Of a DNA stretch of 28,668 nucleotides, positions 15,171 to 22,998 are shown one piece after another (position 1 is the first letter of the stretch; each line of letters begins with the position of its first letter). Position numbers and translations under genes: made by a program. The notes beneath the pieces are model-generated. The model was given only the letters and a program-made list of their open reading frames with translations. It was not told where the DNA came from and did no database searches. Source of the stretch: Phycisphaerales bacterium UBA1926 (GTDB lineage: Bacteria > Planctomycetota > Phycisphaerae > Phycisphaerales > UBA1924); NCBI GenBank assembly GCA_002337215.1, contig DDFO01000063.1, positions 7,126-35,793 of the forward strand, read 5' to 3'.

Positions 15171-15186
15171 TGGCCATTCTGTCGCT
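15171..15186 (+). promoter_or_regulatory. Weak sigma-54-like -24/-12 match
   Basis: TGGCCATTCTGTCGCT has the GG and GC dinucleotides at the spacing required for an RpoN promoter (consensus TGGCAC-N5-TTGC), with three mismatches. It would start transcription near 15198, a few bases before the ribosome site of the gene at 15221. Chance occurrence in GC-rich DNA is quite possible. Confidence 0.2.
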
Positions 15187-15220
15187 TCCGCGTGGGAGAG
15201 AGACCTTGGAAGGGGTATCC

Positions 15221-17305
15221 ATGAAGAATTTGATTGTTTCGGGCGCGATCCTTGCGCTCACCGGATCGGCCGCGTCGGCCCAGTCCTCCGCGTTCATCAA
15301 CTGGGAATCGGATCCGAGCGGGTCTGTCCCCAACGGCTTTGTATCCGCCGACACGCCGCTTGTGTCGTTCAGTGACCTCGGCGCAGGGCAACTGGAGATC
15401 GGGACTTTCGGCGGGGGTCAGTCCGACGGTCTCTCGCTCGTCAACTTCGCCAACACGCCCATCCGCCTCACCTTCACCCGCCCCGTCACCAACCTCGCCA
15501 TGCTCATGGGCGACGACGACTCGAACTTCCTGGGCGGCGTCGATGTCTTCACCAGGATCGTCGGCTTCCGCGACGGGAATGCGGTCGCCCAGCGGATCAT
15601 CCAGAACAACGGCGACGACATGATCAACGACGGCCCGTCGATCGAGGGCATCTTCGACGCGGTCGAGGTTGAATTCACCGACGCCGCGGGTGTGGCGCAC
15701 GCGAACCTGCCCGAGATCATCGACAGCATCAGCTTCGCGGTGGCAGACGAGTTCATCGACTTCGAGAGCGACGCAACGGGTGGTGTGGGCAACGGCTTCA
15801 TGTCGGCAGACTCTTCGCTCGTGCGGTTCAGCGACACCGGCGGCGGCACCCTCCAGATCACCGATTTCGGGACCGGCAAATCGGACGGACGCGGTCTCGT
15901 CAACAGCGGCGATGACACGGACGGCGTGCGGATGCGGTTCGCACGCCCCGTCACCGCGTTCTCGTGCCAGGTCGGCAACGACGACGGCGGGTTCGTCGGG
16001 GGCCCGGTCTTCGCAACCCTGCGGGGCTTCCTGGACGGCGCCAACACCGCGACCGTGGTCTTCGAGACCAACAGCAACGACGACATCGACGACGGGCCCG
16101 CGATCACCGGCGTGTTCGACCGGATCGATTTCGCCTACACCGATGCCAGCGGCACGCCCATCGGCCTCACCGAGATCATTGACAACATCGCCTTCGCCAC
16201 CGCCTCGCAGTTCATCGACTTCGAGAGCGACGCCACCGGCACCGTCCCCAACGGGTTCGAGTCCGACGACTCGCCCATCGTCTCGTTCGCCGACACCGAC
16301 GGCGCCGACCTCACTGTGCAGGCATTCGGCACAGGCAAGAGCGACGGGCAGGCCTTGGTGTGCTTCAGCGATGACGACAGCTCGATCCGCATGGACTTCG
16401 ACGCGATCGTCAGTACGTTCACCCTCGAGTTTGGCAACGACGACCCCACCCGCGAACCGGTCTTCGCGACCCTCCGCGGCTACAACAACGGCTCGCTGAC
16501 ACGCAGCGTCACCAGCCCGACGCTCAGCGACAACCTGCTCAACGAATCGGTCTCCATCGCCGGCGCCTTCGACGCGATCGAGTTCCAGTACACCAACATG
16601 GACGGCAGCCCGGTTGATCTGGGCCTGGTCGAGATCGTCGATAACATCCGCTTCAGCGTCGAGAAGCAGTTCATCGACTTCAACGACGACCCGACCGGCA
16701 ACCAGCCCAACGGGTTCATGTCCAACGACTCGAACCTCCTCTCCTTCCGAGACTCGGACGGCGCCGATCTGAGTATCCTGGCGTTCGGCGGCAACCAGTC
16801 GGACGGCCCGGGCCTCGGCGTCTTCGGAGACGATCCCAGCGCCCTCCGCATGCCCTTCGTCACCCCCGTCAACTCGCTCACCATCGAGTTCGGCAACGAC
16901 ACGGCCAGCCAGTCCACCCGCCTCCGCGGGTTCCTGGGCAACGTCCAGGTCGCCGAGTCGATCGTCGCCCACGACGGCGATGACGAGCTCAACCAGAGCG
17001 TGACCATCGACGGCTTCTTCGATCGCGCTGAGTTGGTCTACATCAACAACAGCAACGGCCTGCCCTCTAACCGGATCGAGATCGTCGACAACATCTGCTT
17101 TGATGTCGCGACCGGCGCGACCCCCTGCAATGCGGCCGACCTCGCCCAGCCCTTCGGGATCCTCGATCTCGGAGACATTGGTGCCTTCGTGAGCGGCTTC
17201 ACCGGGCAGGTCCCCGGCTCCGGCGCGGACCTCAACGGCGACGGCATCTTCGACCTCGCCGACATCGGCCTGTTCGTGAGCGCCTTCACCGGCGGCTGCC
17301 CGTAA
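15221..17305 (+). CDS. Secreted protein of four ~150-aa repeats with GC-type dockerin tail, 694 aa
   Basis: The signal peptide spans residues 1-20 (KNLIVSGAILALTGSAASAQ). Four tandem modules follow at about 24-177, 178-330, 331-483 and 484-630. Each opens F-I-(D/N)-(F/W)-x-(S/D)-D-x-(T/S)-G-x-x-x-N-G-F-x-S, carries a G-x-x-S-D-G motif and a F-A-T-L-R-G-(F/Y)-like strand, and closes with E-I-(I/V)-D-(N/S)-I. The modules look like all-beta, possibly Ca-binding, domains. The last ~55 residues are the dockerin-like tail (CNAADLAQPFGILDLGDIGAF, then DLNGDGIFDLADIGLF, ending TGGCP). The AAGGGG site lies before the ATG at 15221. A large antisense open frame covers this gene and is rejected. Probably surface-displayed or released. 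A strong terminator follows. Confidence 0.9.
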   Translation: MKNLIVSGAILALTGSAASAQSSAFINWESDPSGSVPNGFVSADTPLVSFSDLGAGQLEIGTFGGGQSDGLSLVNFANTPIRLTFTRPVTNLAMLMGDDDSNFLGGVDVFTRIVGFRDGNAVAQRIIQNNGDDMINDGPSIEGIFDAVEVEFTDAAGVAHANLPEIIDSISFAVADEFIDFESDATGGVGNGFMSADSSLVRFSDTGGGTLQITDFGTGKSDGRGLVNSGDDTDGVRMRFARPVTAFSCQVGNDDGGFVGGPVFATLRGFLDGANTATVVFETNSNDDIDDGPAITGVFDRIDFAYTDASGTPIGLTEIIDNIAFATASQFIDFESDATGTVPNGFESDDSPIVSFADTDGADLTVQAFGTGKSDGQALVCFSDDDSSIRMDFDAIVSTFTLEFGNDDPTREPVFATLRGYNNGSLTRSVTSPTLSDNLLNESVSIAGAFDAIEFQYTNMDGSPVDLGLVEIVDNIRFSVEKQFIDFNDDPTGNQPNGFMSNDSNLLSFRDSDGADLSILAFGGNQSDGPGLGVFGDDPSALRMPFVTPVNSLTIEFGNDTASQSTRLRGFLGNVQVAESIVAHDGDDELNQSVTIDGFFDRAELVYINNSNGLPSNRIEIVDNICFDVATGATPCNAADLAQPFGILDLGDIGAFVSGFTGQVPGSGADLNGDGIFDLADIGLFVSAFTGGCP
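15290..17110 (+). repeat. Four tandem ~460-bp coding repeats
   Basis: Module boundaries fall at about 15290-15751, 15752-16210, 16211-16669 and 16670-17110. The middle two are the closest in protein sequence (both begin FIDFESDATG and share FGTGKSDG). The fourth is the most diverged. This shows internal duplication within the gene. Confidence 0.85.
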
Positions 17306-17332
17306 ACCGGCATCCAGACCCTGCAACCCTCG

Positions 17333-17362
17333 CCCCCGGCGTCCACGACGCCGGGGGCTTTT
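17333..17362 (+). terminator. Strong intrinsic terminator
   Basis: CCCCCGGCGTC (17333-17343), a 3-nt loop CAC and GACGCCGGGGG (17347-17357) make an 11-bp perfect stem followed by CTTTTC. It lies 27 bp after the stop of the four-repeat secreted-protein gene. The minus-strand gene ending at 17429 approaches from the other side. Confidence 0.92.
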
Positions 17363-17428
17363 CATTGCGCCGCATCCAGAAACGCGGGCCGGCATCAACC
17401 CGGCAAGAGGCCACCCCGCGCCCGCCCA

Positions 17429-18088
17429 TCACCGGCCTTCGCGCGACTGCCCCGGCTTCTTTCCGGCCTTCTTGGACGTTTTCTTGGACGATTTCTTGGC
17501 ACCCGCCGATTTCTTCGCGGTCTTCTTTGCCGTCGGTGTTGTCGCCCGCGTGGAAGCGGCTTTCTTCTCCGCGGCCTTCTTTGAGGGTCGTTTCGCCGCC
17601 GGTTTCTTCCGCGACGCCCCCCACCGCGATTCGTACTGGGCGATGAACGTGTCGCAGTCCATCCGTGCGATCGCATCGCCGAGCACGTCCATGGGCAGGT
17701 CCTCGAGCGACTTGACGCGGATGCACGACTTGCCCATATCCAGCTTCTTGCCTGTCGCGTTCCATTCCTCGACGAAGCGGGCCATCGCCTCCTCGTCGGT
17801 GTACAAGCAGAACAGGTAGATCCCGATGTGGTTCTTCTGCGACGCGACGCTCACGAAGGGCAGAGGCTGGGCAGGGTCGCAGTGATACCCCGCGGGAAAG
17901 ACGCTGTGGGGCACCATCCAGCCGATCATGCCGTACTGGATGCCCTCCTTGGTGCGCTTGTCCCGGCGCGCGTTGATCGTCTTGCGGATCGCGGCGATGG
18001 TCTTCCGCCGGTCCGGCGGAAGCCGATCCAGATACTCCTTGGGCGTCGTGGGCTTGTCGCCCTGGGTCGGTTTCGCAGCGTCACTCAT
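17429..18088 (-). CDS. DUF1801 (YdhG-like) protein with lysine-rich histone-H1-like tail, 219 aa
   Basis: Residues about 15-155 form a DUF1801 domain: YLDRLPPDRRKTIAAIRKTI, IQYGMIGWMVPHSVFPAGYH, VSVASQKNHIGIYLFCLY, and KSCIRVKSLEDLP near the end. The biochemical function of this family is not established. From about residue 160 the protein becomes a run of Lys/Ala/Ser/Thr/Pro (KKPAAKRPSKKAAEKKAAS and so on, about 60 residues) closely resembling histone H1 or AlgP-type tails, which bind DNA non-specifically. The tail is encoded in the same frame and shows no sign of frameshift. The start is 32 bp from the divergent start at 18121, with a palindrome between. It may act at the nucleoid, which is inferred from the tail alone. 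Confidence 0.87.
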   Translation of the reverse strand: MSDAAKPTQGDKPTTPKEYLDRLPPDRRKTIAAIRKTINARRDKRTKEGIQYGMIGWMVPHSVFPAGYHCDPAQPLPFVSVASQKNHIGIYLFCLYTDEEAMARFVEEWNATGKKLDMGKSCIRVKSLEDLPMDVLGDAIARMDCDTFIAQYESRWGASRKKPAAKRPSKKAAEKKAASTRATTPTAKKTAKKSAGAKKSSKKTSKKAGKKPGQSREGR

Positions 18089-18100
18089 AGCGAGAGTCTA

Positions 18101-18119
18101 CCGCGATACCATCGCGGTT
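18101..18119. promoter_or_regulatory. Perfect 8-bp palindrome between divergent start codons
   Basis: ACCGCGAT (18101-18108), a 3-nt centre, and ATCGCGGT (18112-18119) fill most of the 32-bp gap between the DUF1801 gene (start 18088) and the O-antigen-ligase-like gene (start 18121). Being one base from the plus-strand ATG, it may be an operator, or a hairpin at the translation start. Confidence 0.5.
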
Positions 18120-18120
18120 C

Positions 18121-19521
18121 ATGGCCGACCCTCAACAAGCTCCCGCCGACCGATCACCAGACCACCCACCCGGCTGCCCCCTCCCGACCTGGGAGCGTCG
18201 CTGGGTCCGCGGCTACGTCTGGACCGGGGTTCTCGCCGCGATGCTCGTGACGATGCCGACGTCGCTCGCCGAGATCGCGGTCATCCCCCCCGCACTCTTC
18301 TTCCTGCCGCTCGCGCATCGTTCGTTCTCACTCTGGAAAGAGACCGTCACCCGCCCCGCGGTCCTCGCGCTCATCGCGTTCTATGCCTGGCTCGCCGCCG
18401 GTCTGCTCTGGTCGCCCAATCCAAGCCTCGGCATCGAGGAAGCGGGCACCGCGCGCTTCTTTCTCGTCGCGATCCTGCTTACCCCCGCGCTCCGCGTCAC
18501 GACGACAGGGCGGGCCTCGGTGATCGCCGGGCTCTGCATCGGGTTCCTCATCGGCAACGCCGTGCAGGGGCTCAACGCCTGGGCGTTGCACGCCGAGGGG
18601 CCCGCCGCGTTCCGGTTCGGAAGGGCTCTCGACCGCATGAGCGGATGGTGGGACCCCGCCGTCTCGGGCACGATCCTCACCGCAGCGATCGGGCTTCACC
18701 TCCCCACCTCGCTGATGGCGCAGGGACGACGCAGGGTTCTCGCGATCATGGGTGTCTTCATCACCGCCTGCGGGCTTGCGATGACCGGATCGCGGGGCGG
18801 CTGGGCCGCGTCGGTCTTCCTCGTTATGGGCGCCGGGCTCTTCGCGATGATCCGCGCGGGCGCCCTGGGCAAAGGCCGAACCGGCACGGCCCTCGCCTTT
18901 ATGTCGCTGATCGCGTCCTTCCTTATCGTCGGTTTCGCCTTCCGGGGCCCCATCACCGATCGGCTCGAACGAGCCGAGGGCCAGGTCGCCGCCGCGCTCT
19001 CGGGCGAGGTCACCGGTGACACCGGCGCCCGCATCGCGATGAAACAGGAAGCACTCGGCGCTTTCCTCGCGCATCCCATCGCGGGCGTCGGCACGGGTGG
19101 GTTCTCCTCGTGGACCGCCGGGCAACGCGGCGCCGACGACCGTGTCGCCGCCTTCGACCACGCCCACGACACCGCGCTGCACATCGCCGCGTCCAACGGC
19201 ATCGTCGGCCTCGCCCTCCTCGGGGCAGTCTTCGTCTTCACGTTCCGAGACGGGATCCGCATCGCGCGAACGCACGGCCTCGGGACCTATCACGCGGGCC
19301 CGCTCTTCGCACTCGCGGGTCTCGCCCTCACCACGCCCTTCGACACGCTGCATGTCAGCAACAGTGCCGCGGCCATGACGGGGATGGTCTTTGCCCTGTG
19401 CCTCGCGCCGCCCCGATCAAGCACCCACGAACCGATCGACATCGTCGCCGACGACCGAGCACGAAACGTCGTAAGACAGGCGGCGGCGAACCACACGGCA
19501 CACGCCCCATCGAGCGCGTAG
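18121..19521 (+). CDS. O-antigen ligase/polymerase family membrane protein, 466 aa
   Basis: Polytopic membrane protein with about ten to twelve hydrophobic segments and a large extracytoplasmic loop (about 276-360). Diagnostic features are TGSRGGW (222-228) after a membrane segment and HAHDTALHIAASNGIVGLAL (347-366), which correspond to the Wzy_C/WaaL family core with its conserved arginine and histidine. Such enzymes join or ligate undecaprenyl-linked glycans on the periplasmic side. Whether this one is a ligase to lipid A, a polymerase or a protein glycosyl ligase cannot be told. There is no Shine-Dalgarno: the ATG at 18121 follows the palindrome by one base, so translation may be leaderless, or a later start be used. 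It is followed by uvrC after 40 bp. Confidence 0.88.
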   Translation: MADPQQAPADRSPDHPPGCPLPTWERRWVRGYVWTGVLAAMLVTMPTSLAEIAVIPPALFFLPLAHRSFSLWKETVTRPAVLALIAFYAWLAAGLLWSPNPSLGIEEAGTARFFLVAILLTPALRVTTTGRASVIAGLCIGFLIGNAVQGLNAWALHAEGPAAFRFGRALDRMSGWWDPAVSGTILTAAIGLHLPTSLMAQGRRRVLAIMGVFITACGLAMTGSRGGWAASVFLVMGAGLFAMIRAGALGKGRTGTALAFMSLIASFLIVGFAFRGPITDRLERAEGQVAAALSGEVTGDTGARIAMKQEALGAFLAHPIAGVGTGGFSSWTAGQRGADDRVAAFDHAHDTALHIAASNGIVGLALLGAVFVFTFRDGIRIARTHGLGTYHAGPLFALAGLALTTPFDTLHVSNSAAAMTGMVFALCLAPPRSSTHEPIDIVADDRARNVVRQAAANHTAHAPSSA

Positions 19522-19561
19522 GCCGAAACCGCGCCGGCCAAACCGCCGAATACCATCCGCC

Positions 19562-21040
19562 GTGCCCCGCAACCAGGAACATGACCCCGAAGCCCACGAC
19601 CCAGGCTCGCTCGACGAGGAGGGCTATCTCCCCGCCGACACCCCGCCGCCCTGGGGCACCGAATCGCGCGACGAACGCCTGACCCGGCTCAACAAGGCCG
19701 CCCGCGAGCTGCCGCCGGTGCCCGGCGTCTACCTGATGAAGGACCACAAGGGCGTCGTCCTCTACGTCGGCAAGGCCTCCAAACTCCCCGACCGCGTCTC
19801 GTCCTACTTCGTGCCGTCGGCCGACCTGGGCCCCAAAAAACACCGCATGCTCGACGAGGTGCACGCCTTCGACACCATCGTCTGCTCGGGTGAGTGGGAG
19901 GCCCTGCTCACCGAGAACCGGCTGATCAAGGACATCAAGCCCAACTACAACGCCCGCCTCATCGACGACAAATCCTTCCCCTACCTCGTCGTCACGCAGA
20001 AAGAGGACTATCCCCGCGTCTTCGTCACCCGAAACCCCACAGGCGTCGACCCCAAGACCGGCGAGCAGGCCCCCGAGATGAAGGGCGCGAAGATCCTGGG
20101 CCCGTTCACCAACGCGGGTGACCTCCGCGAAGCGGTCCAGATCCTGCAAAGGGTTTTTAAGTTCCGCACCTGCAAGCTCGACATCGTCGAGGGCGACCCG
20201 AAGAACAAACGCTTCCGCCCCTGCCTGCTCGCCAGCATCGGCCAGTGCACCGCGCCGTGCAACGAATCCATCTCCGTCACCGCGTACGGCCGCGACATCG
20301 ACCGCTTTACCAAGTTCCTCGGCACCAAGCGCACCGCGATGCTCCGGGAAATGACCCAGGAGATGACCGACGCCGCGGCGAGCCTCGACTTCGAGAAAGC
20401 CGCGACGCTCCGCGACCAGGTCAAGGCGATCCAACGCCTCGACGAACGCGCCAAGACCAGCGACGGCTGGCAGCCCGAGACCGAGATCGGCTACATCAAC
20501 CCCGAGACCGGCACCAAGTCCCTCGCCAAAACGCTGGGGCTCGACACCCCCGTCCGCTGCATCGAGGGCATCGACATCGCCCACCTCATGGGCAACGAGA
20601 CCGTGGGCTCCAAGGTCTGCTTCGTGGACGGCAGGCCCTTCAAAGACCAGTACCGCCGGTACCGCATCAAGTCCTTCGAGAACATGCCGGGGAGCCGACG
20701 CAACGACGACTACATGTCCATCCGCGAGGTGGTCAGCCGCCGATACCGCGACGCCGGCGCCGGCGAAGAGCTCTACCCCGATGTCATCCTCATCGACGGC
20801 GGGCTCGGCCAGCTCCACGCCGCCCTCGAGGCCTTCGAGACGCTCGATGTCAAACCCCCCATGGTCATCAGCCTCGCGAAGAAGGAAGAACTGATCTACG
20901 TCCAGCGCGAAAGCGAGCCCATCCGCCTGAGCCGAAACAACGCGGGGCTACGCCTCTGCCAACAGGTCCGCGACGAGGCCCACCGGTTCGCGCAGTCGTA
21001 CCACCACGTCCTGCGGCGGAAGAAGACAGTCGGCGAATAG
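19562..21040 (+). CDS. uvrC: UvrC excinuclease subunit lacking the HhH domain, 492 aa
   Basis: Nucleotide-excision-repair nuclease that cuts both sides of a lesion with UvrB. The GIY-YIG domain (about 53-130) has PGVYLMKDHKGVVLYVGKA and the catalytic Glu (E118 in LLTENRLIKDIKPNYN). Cysteines C204, C221, C229 and C233 match the Fe-S cluster motif of UvrC. A UVR (UvrB-binding) motif lies at about 258-295. The RNase-H-like nuclease domain keeps D338 (EGIDIAH), the N-D-D-Y pair (382-383), D412 (VILIDGG) and H474 (DEAHRF). The protein stops at HHVLRRKKTVGE, where usual ~600-residue UvrC proteins continue into a helix-hairpin-helix domain. The following 78 bp do not encode one in any frame. An Asp/Glu/Pro-rich N-terminal extension of about 45 residues is present. 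Start GTG, with weak ribosome site. Confidence 0.95.
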   Translation: MPRNQEHDPEAHDPGSLDEEGYLPADTPPPWGTESRDERLTRLNKAARELPPVPGVYLMKDHKGVVLYVGKASKLPDRVSSYFVPSADLGPKKHRMLDEVHAFDTIVCSGEWEALLTENRLIKDIKPNYNARLIDDKSFPYLVVTQKEDYPRVFVTRNPTGVDPKTGEQAPEMKGAKILGPFTNAGDLREAVQILQRVFKFRTCKLDIVEGDPKNKRFRPCLLASIGQCTAPCNESISVTAYGRDIDRFTKFLGTKRTAMLREMTQEMTDAAASLDFEKAATLRDQVKAIQRLDERAKTSDGWQPETEIGYINPETGTKSLAKTLGLDTPVRCIEGIDIAHLMGNETVGSKVCFVDGRPFKDQYRRYRIKSFENMPGSRRNDDYMSIREVVSRRYRDAGAGEELYPDVILIDGGLGQLHAALEAFETLDVKPPMVISLAKKEELIYVQRESEPIRLSRNNAGLRLCQQVRDEAHRFAQSYHHVLRRKKTVGE

Positions 21041-21118
21041 ATTCCTATTTACATCGGCCCGCAAGGACCTCGCGACGCGCCTGACGCAAACGGATTGCAC
21101 GGCTCGCGGAACGAGTCC

Positions 21119-21850
21119 TTAGCCGACCTTCTCAAAGTAAACGTTGTTACAGAACCGACCCACGCCGTAGTTCTGGTGCTTGTCGACATCCATCTCATCG
21201 ATGCCGAGCCACCGCTTCCCGTCGTTGAACGAGCCCCGATAGCCGAGCGGGCGGAGCATCCCGTCGAGCGTCTCGAGGTGCGACGCCTCGCCTGGCTCGT
21301 GGGCCCGCGCCTCGCTCTCGACCAGCAACGAAGGCCCGAACCGCTCCAGCGAGGCGAGCCCACCCCGGATGATCTCCAGTTCGTGCCCCTCCGCGTCGAT
21401 CTTGACAAAGTCGAGGCGATCGAGCCCGTACGATTCGACCAATTCGTCGATCGACACGAGCCGCACATCCACGGCGTCCACCGCGCGCCCATCGCCCAGA
21501 TCGCCCATCGACGCGCCGTGCGTCGAATCACGCGGGATGTTGATCGTGCCCCGGCCCGGTGCTTCCGACGCCGCGGCGTGCACCACCGTCGCCTGGGCCA
21601 TGTTCACGGACCCCAGCGACGCGACGAGCCCCTCGACCATGCGCTCCTGCGGCTCGACCGCGATCACCCGTCCCGTCGTGCCCGCGCGCCGGCCCATCCA
21701 GAACGAGTACGCGCCCTTGTGCGCCCCGATATCGATCGCGACTCCCCCGCGCGGGATCGCCCCGAGCATCCGGCTGATCTCGGGTTTGTTGAGTTTCCAG
21801 CGGTATCGAGCGGCGCGAACGAGCAGACGGGTAGCGAGCGTGAGCGACAT
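21119..21850 (-). CDS. FkbM-family methyltransferase, 243 aa
   Basis: SAM-dependent methyltransferase. Motif I is GGVAIDIGAHKGAYSFWM (about 35-52), followed by GRVIAVEPQ, a second strand TVVHAAASEAPGRGTINI, and the FkbM core VSIDELVESYGLDRLDFVKI then DAEGHELEIIRGG. PSLLVESEARA follows. FkbM-type enzymes commonly O-methylate sugars of polysaccharides, antibiotics or glycolipids. Here the surrounding envelope-glycan genes fit a role in glycan decoration, but the substrate is unknown. The start at 21850 has AGGA 7 nt upstream. An earlier in-frame methionine is not evident. It ends in NNVYFEKVG, likely the natural terminus. The zntB-like gene ends 53 bp upstream on the same strand, so the two may be co-transcribed. 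Confidence 0.9.
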   Translation of the reverse strand: MSLTLATRLLVRAARYRWKLNKPEISRMLGAIPRGGVAIDIGAHKGAYSFWMGRRAGTTGRVIAVEPQERMVEGLVASLGSVNMAQATVVHAAASEAPGRGTINIPRDSTHGASMGDLGDGRAVDAVDVRLVSIDELVESYGLDRLDFVKIDAEGHELEIIRGGLASLERFGPSLLVESEARAHEPGEASHLETLDGMLRPLGYRGSFNDGKRWLGIDEMDVDKHQNYGVGRFCNNVYFEKVG

Positions 21851-21903
21851 GCGGCCATCCTAGACGAACAGCCCTTCCGCCGGGGTCTCGTCCTGTGTGC
21901 CGT

Positions 21904-22998
21904 TCAGAGCCAGCGGAGCGAACGGAACACCGCGACGAGGCCGCCCGCGACGACGACCATCCCCCCGGTGACCCACCAGAACGCCGCCGGGTCGTCCGCG
22001 CCCGGCATCCCGCCGACATTGATCCCGAGAAGACCGGTGAGAAGACCGAGCGGGAGAGCGATCGCCGCGACGAGCGTCAGCAGGTACATCGTCCGGTTCG
22101 CCTGACGCTCGCGAGCAGAGCGGATCTCTTCCTGGGTCACCGCCGCCCGGTCCCGGACCTCCTCGAGATCCTCCACATACCGCGCCGTCCGCTGCGCGAT
22201 CTCCTGCAACTCCGCCCGCATCCCGGCGTCCAGCAGCTCGCTCGGCGACGACGCGAGCCCGAGCAACGCGTCGCGCTGCGGGGCCAAAAACCGGCGCAGC
22301 CGGATCGCCTGCCGCCGGACCTCCGCGATGGGCCGCGTATCCAATCCCGACGCGTCCTCGCCCGCGAGCTGGTCCTCGGCCTCGTCGAGCAGGTTCTGCA
22401 GGTTGTCCACCGCCGGACCGATCCGCAGCGACAGCCCGTTCGAGATCGCGACCAGCACCCCGCCCGCCGTCGCGGGCGCCCGCCCCTCCATCGCGTGCTC
22501 CCGAAGCTTCCGGATCGTCGCAAACCGGAACTGCCGGAGCGTGATCAGGCGACCCGCCTCCGCCCACATGCGGATCACGATCAACTCGTCCGGCTCCGCC
22601 CCCGGGTTCATGTTCACGCCGCGCAGAATCACCAGCAAACCGTGCTGCCCATTCGATGACCGTTCCACCGCCCTGGGCCGGGTCTCCTCTGCCAGCAGCG
22701 CCTCGCCCACCAGCGAGGGGAGCCCGCTCGACTCCCGCACCCACGCCTGCGCGCGGGGCTTGGTCCGATCGAGGTGGATCCACCGTGCATTGCCGTCCGG
22801 AACCGAATCGATCGAAGACCACATCGCCTCCGCGATGTCGTCCGATCGCTCCGCCGGAAAATCCGACGCCTGCCCCGGAAGCACGGTCGTGAACACCAGA
22901 CCGCCTTCCCGATCGAAAGGGTGGAACTCATGGCCGGGTGAGGTCGATGCGACCGGCGCGCCCGGTCCCCGAGCGATTGACTGTTCTTTGTCGGTCAT
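21904..22998 (-). CDS. zntB: ZntB-type CorA-family divalent-cation transporter, 364 aa
   Basis: Pentameric-type metal-ion channel/transporter of the CorA superfamily. The C-terminal end has two membrane helices (about 303-325 and 341-359) joined by GLLGINVGGMPGADDPAAFW. The G-I-N tripeptide (325-327) replaces the G-M-N of CorA and, with VGG, is the ZntB signature, suggesting Zn2+ transport. The cytoplasmic funnel domain (about 30-240) includes RWIHLDRTKPRAQAWVRE and GVLVAISNGLSLRIGPAVDNL, and a long helical stalk (about 245-302). The first ~25 residues are a disordered tail. The ATG at 22998 has a GGGGCTGATG-like site. Two 16-bp direct repeats upstream may be control sites. Confidence 0.9.
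   Translation of the reverse strand: MTDKEQSIARGPGAPVASTSPGHEFHPFDREGGLVFTTVLPGQASDFPAERSDDIAEAMWSSIDSVPDGNARWIHLDRTKPRAQAWVRESSGLPSLVGEALLAEETRPRAVERSSNGQHGLLVILRGVNMNPGAEPDELIVIRMWAEAGRLITLRQFRFATIRKLREHAMEGRAPATAGGVLVAISNGLSLRIGPAVDNLQNLLDEAEDQLAGEDASGLDTRPIAEVRRQAIRLRRFLAPQRDALLGLASSPSELLDAGMRAELQEIAQRTARYVEDLEEVRDRAAVTQEEIRSARERQANRTMYLLTLVAAIALPLGLLTGLLGINVGGMPGADDPAAFWWVTGGMVVVAGGLVAVFRSLRWL

Noticed and set aside
15290..17110. CRISPR-like repetition
   Set aside because: The repeats are ~460 bp, diverged, and in frame within one exported-protein gene.
15005..17398. 797-codon minus-strand open frame over the four-repeat protein
   Set aside because: Composition is Val/Gly/Glu/Asp-biased as expected of an antisense shadow in GC-rich DNA. 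The plus strand has a signal peptide, repeats, tail, ribosome site and terminator.
21041..21118. Frameshifted remainder of uvrC (HhH domain)
   Set aside because: No frame in this 78-bp gap shows a helix-hairpin-helix pattern, and the gap is too short. The truncation looks genuine.
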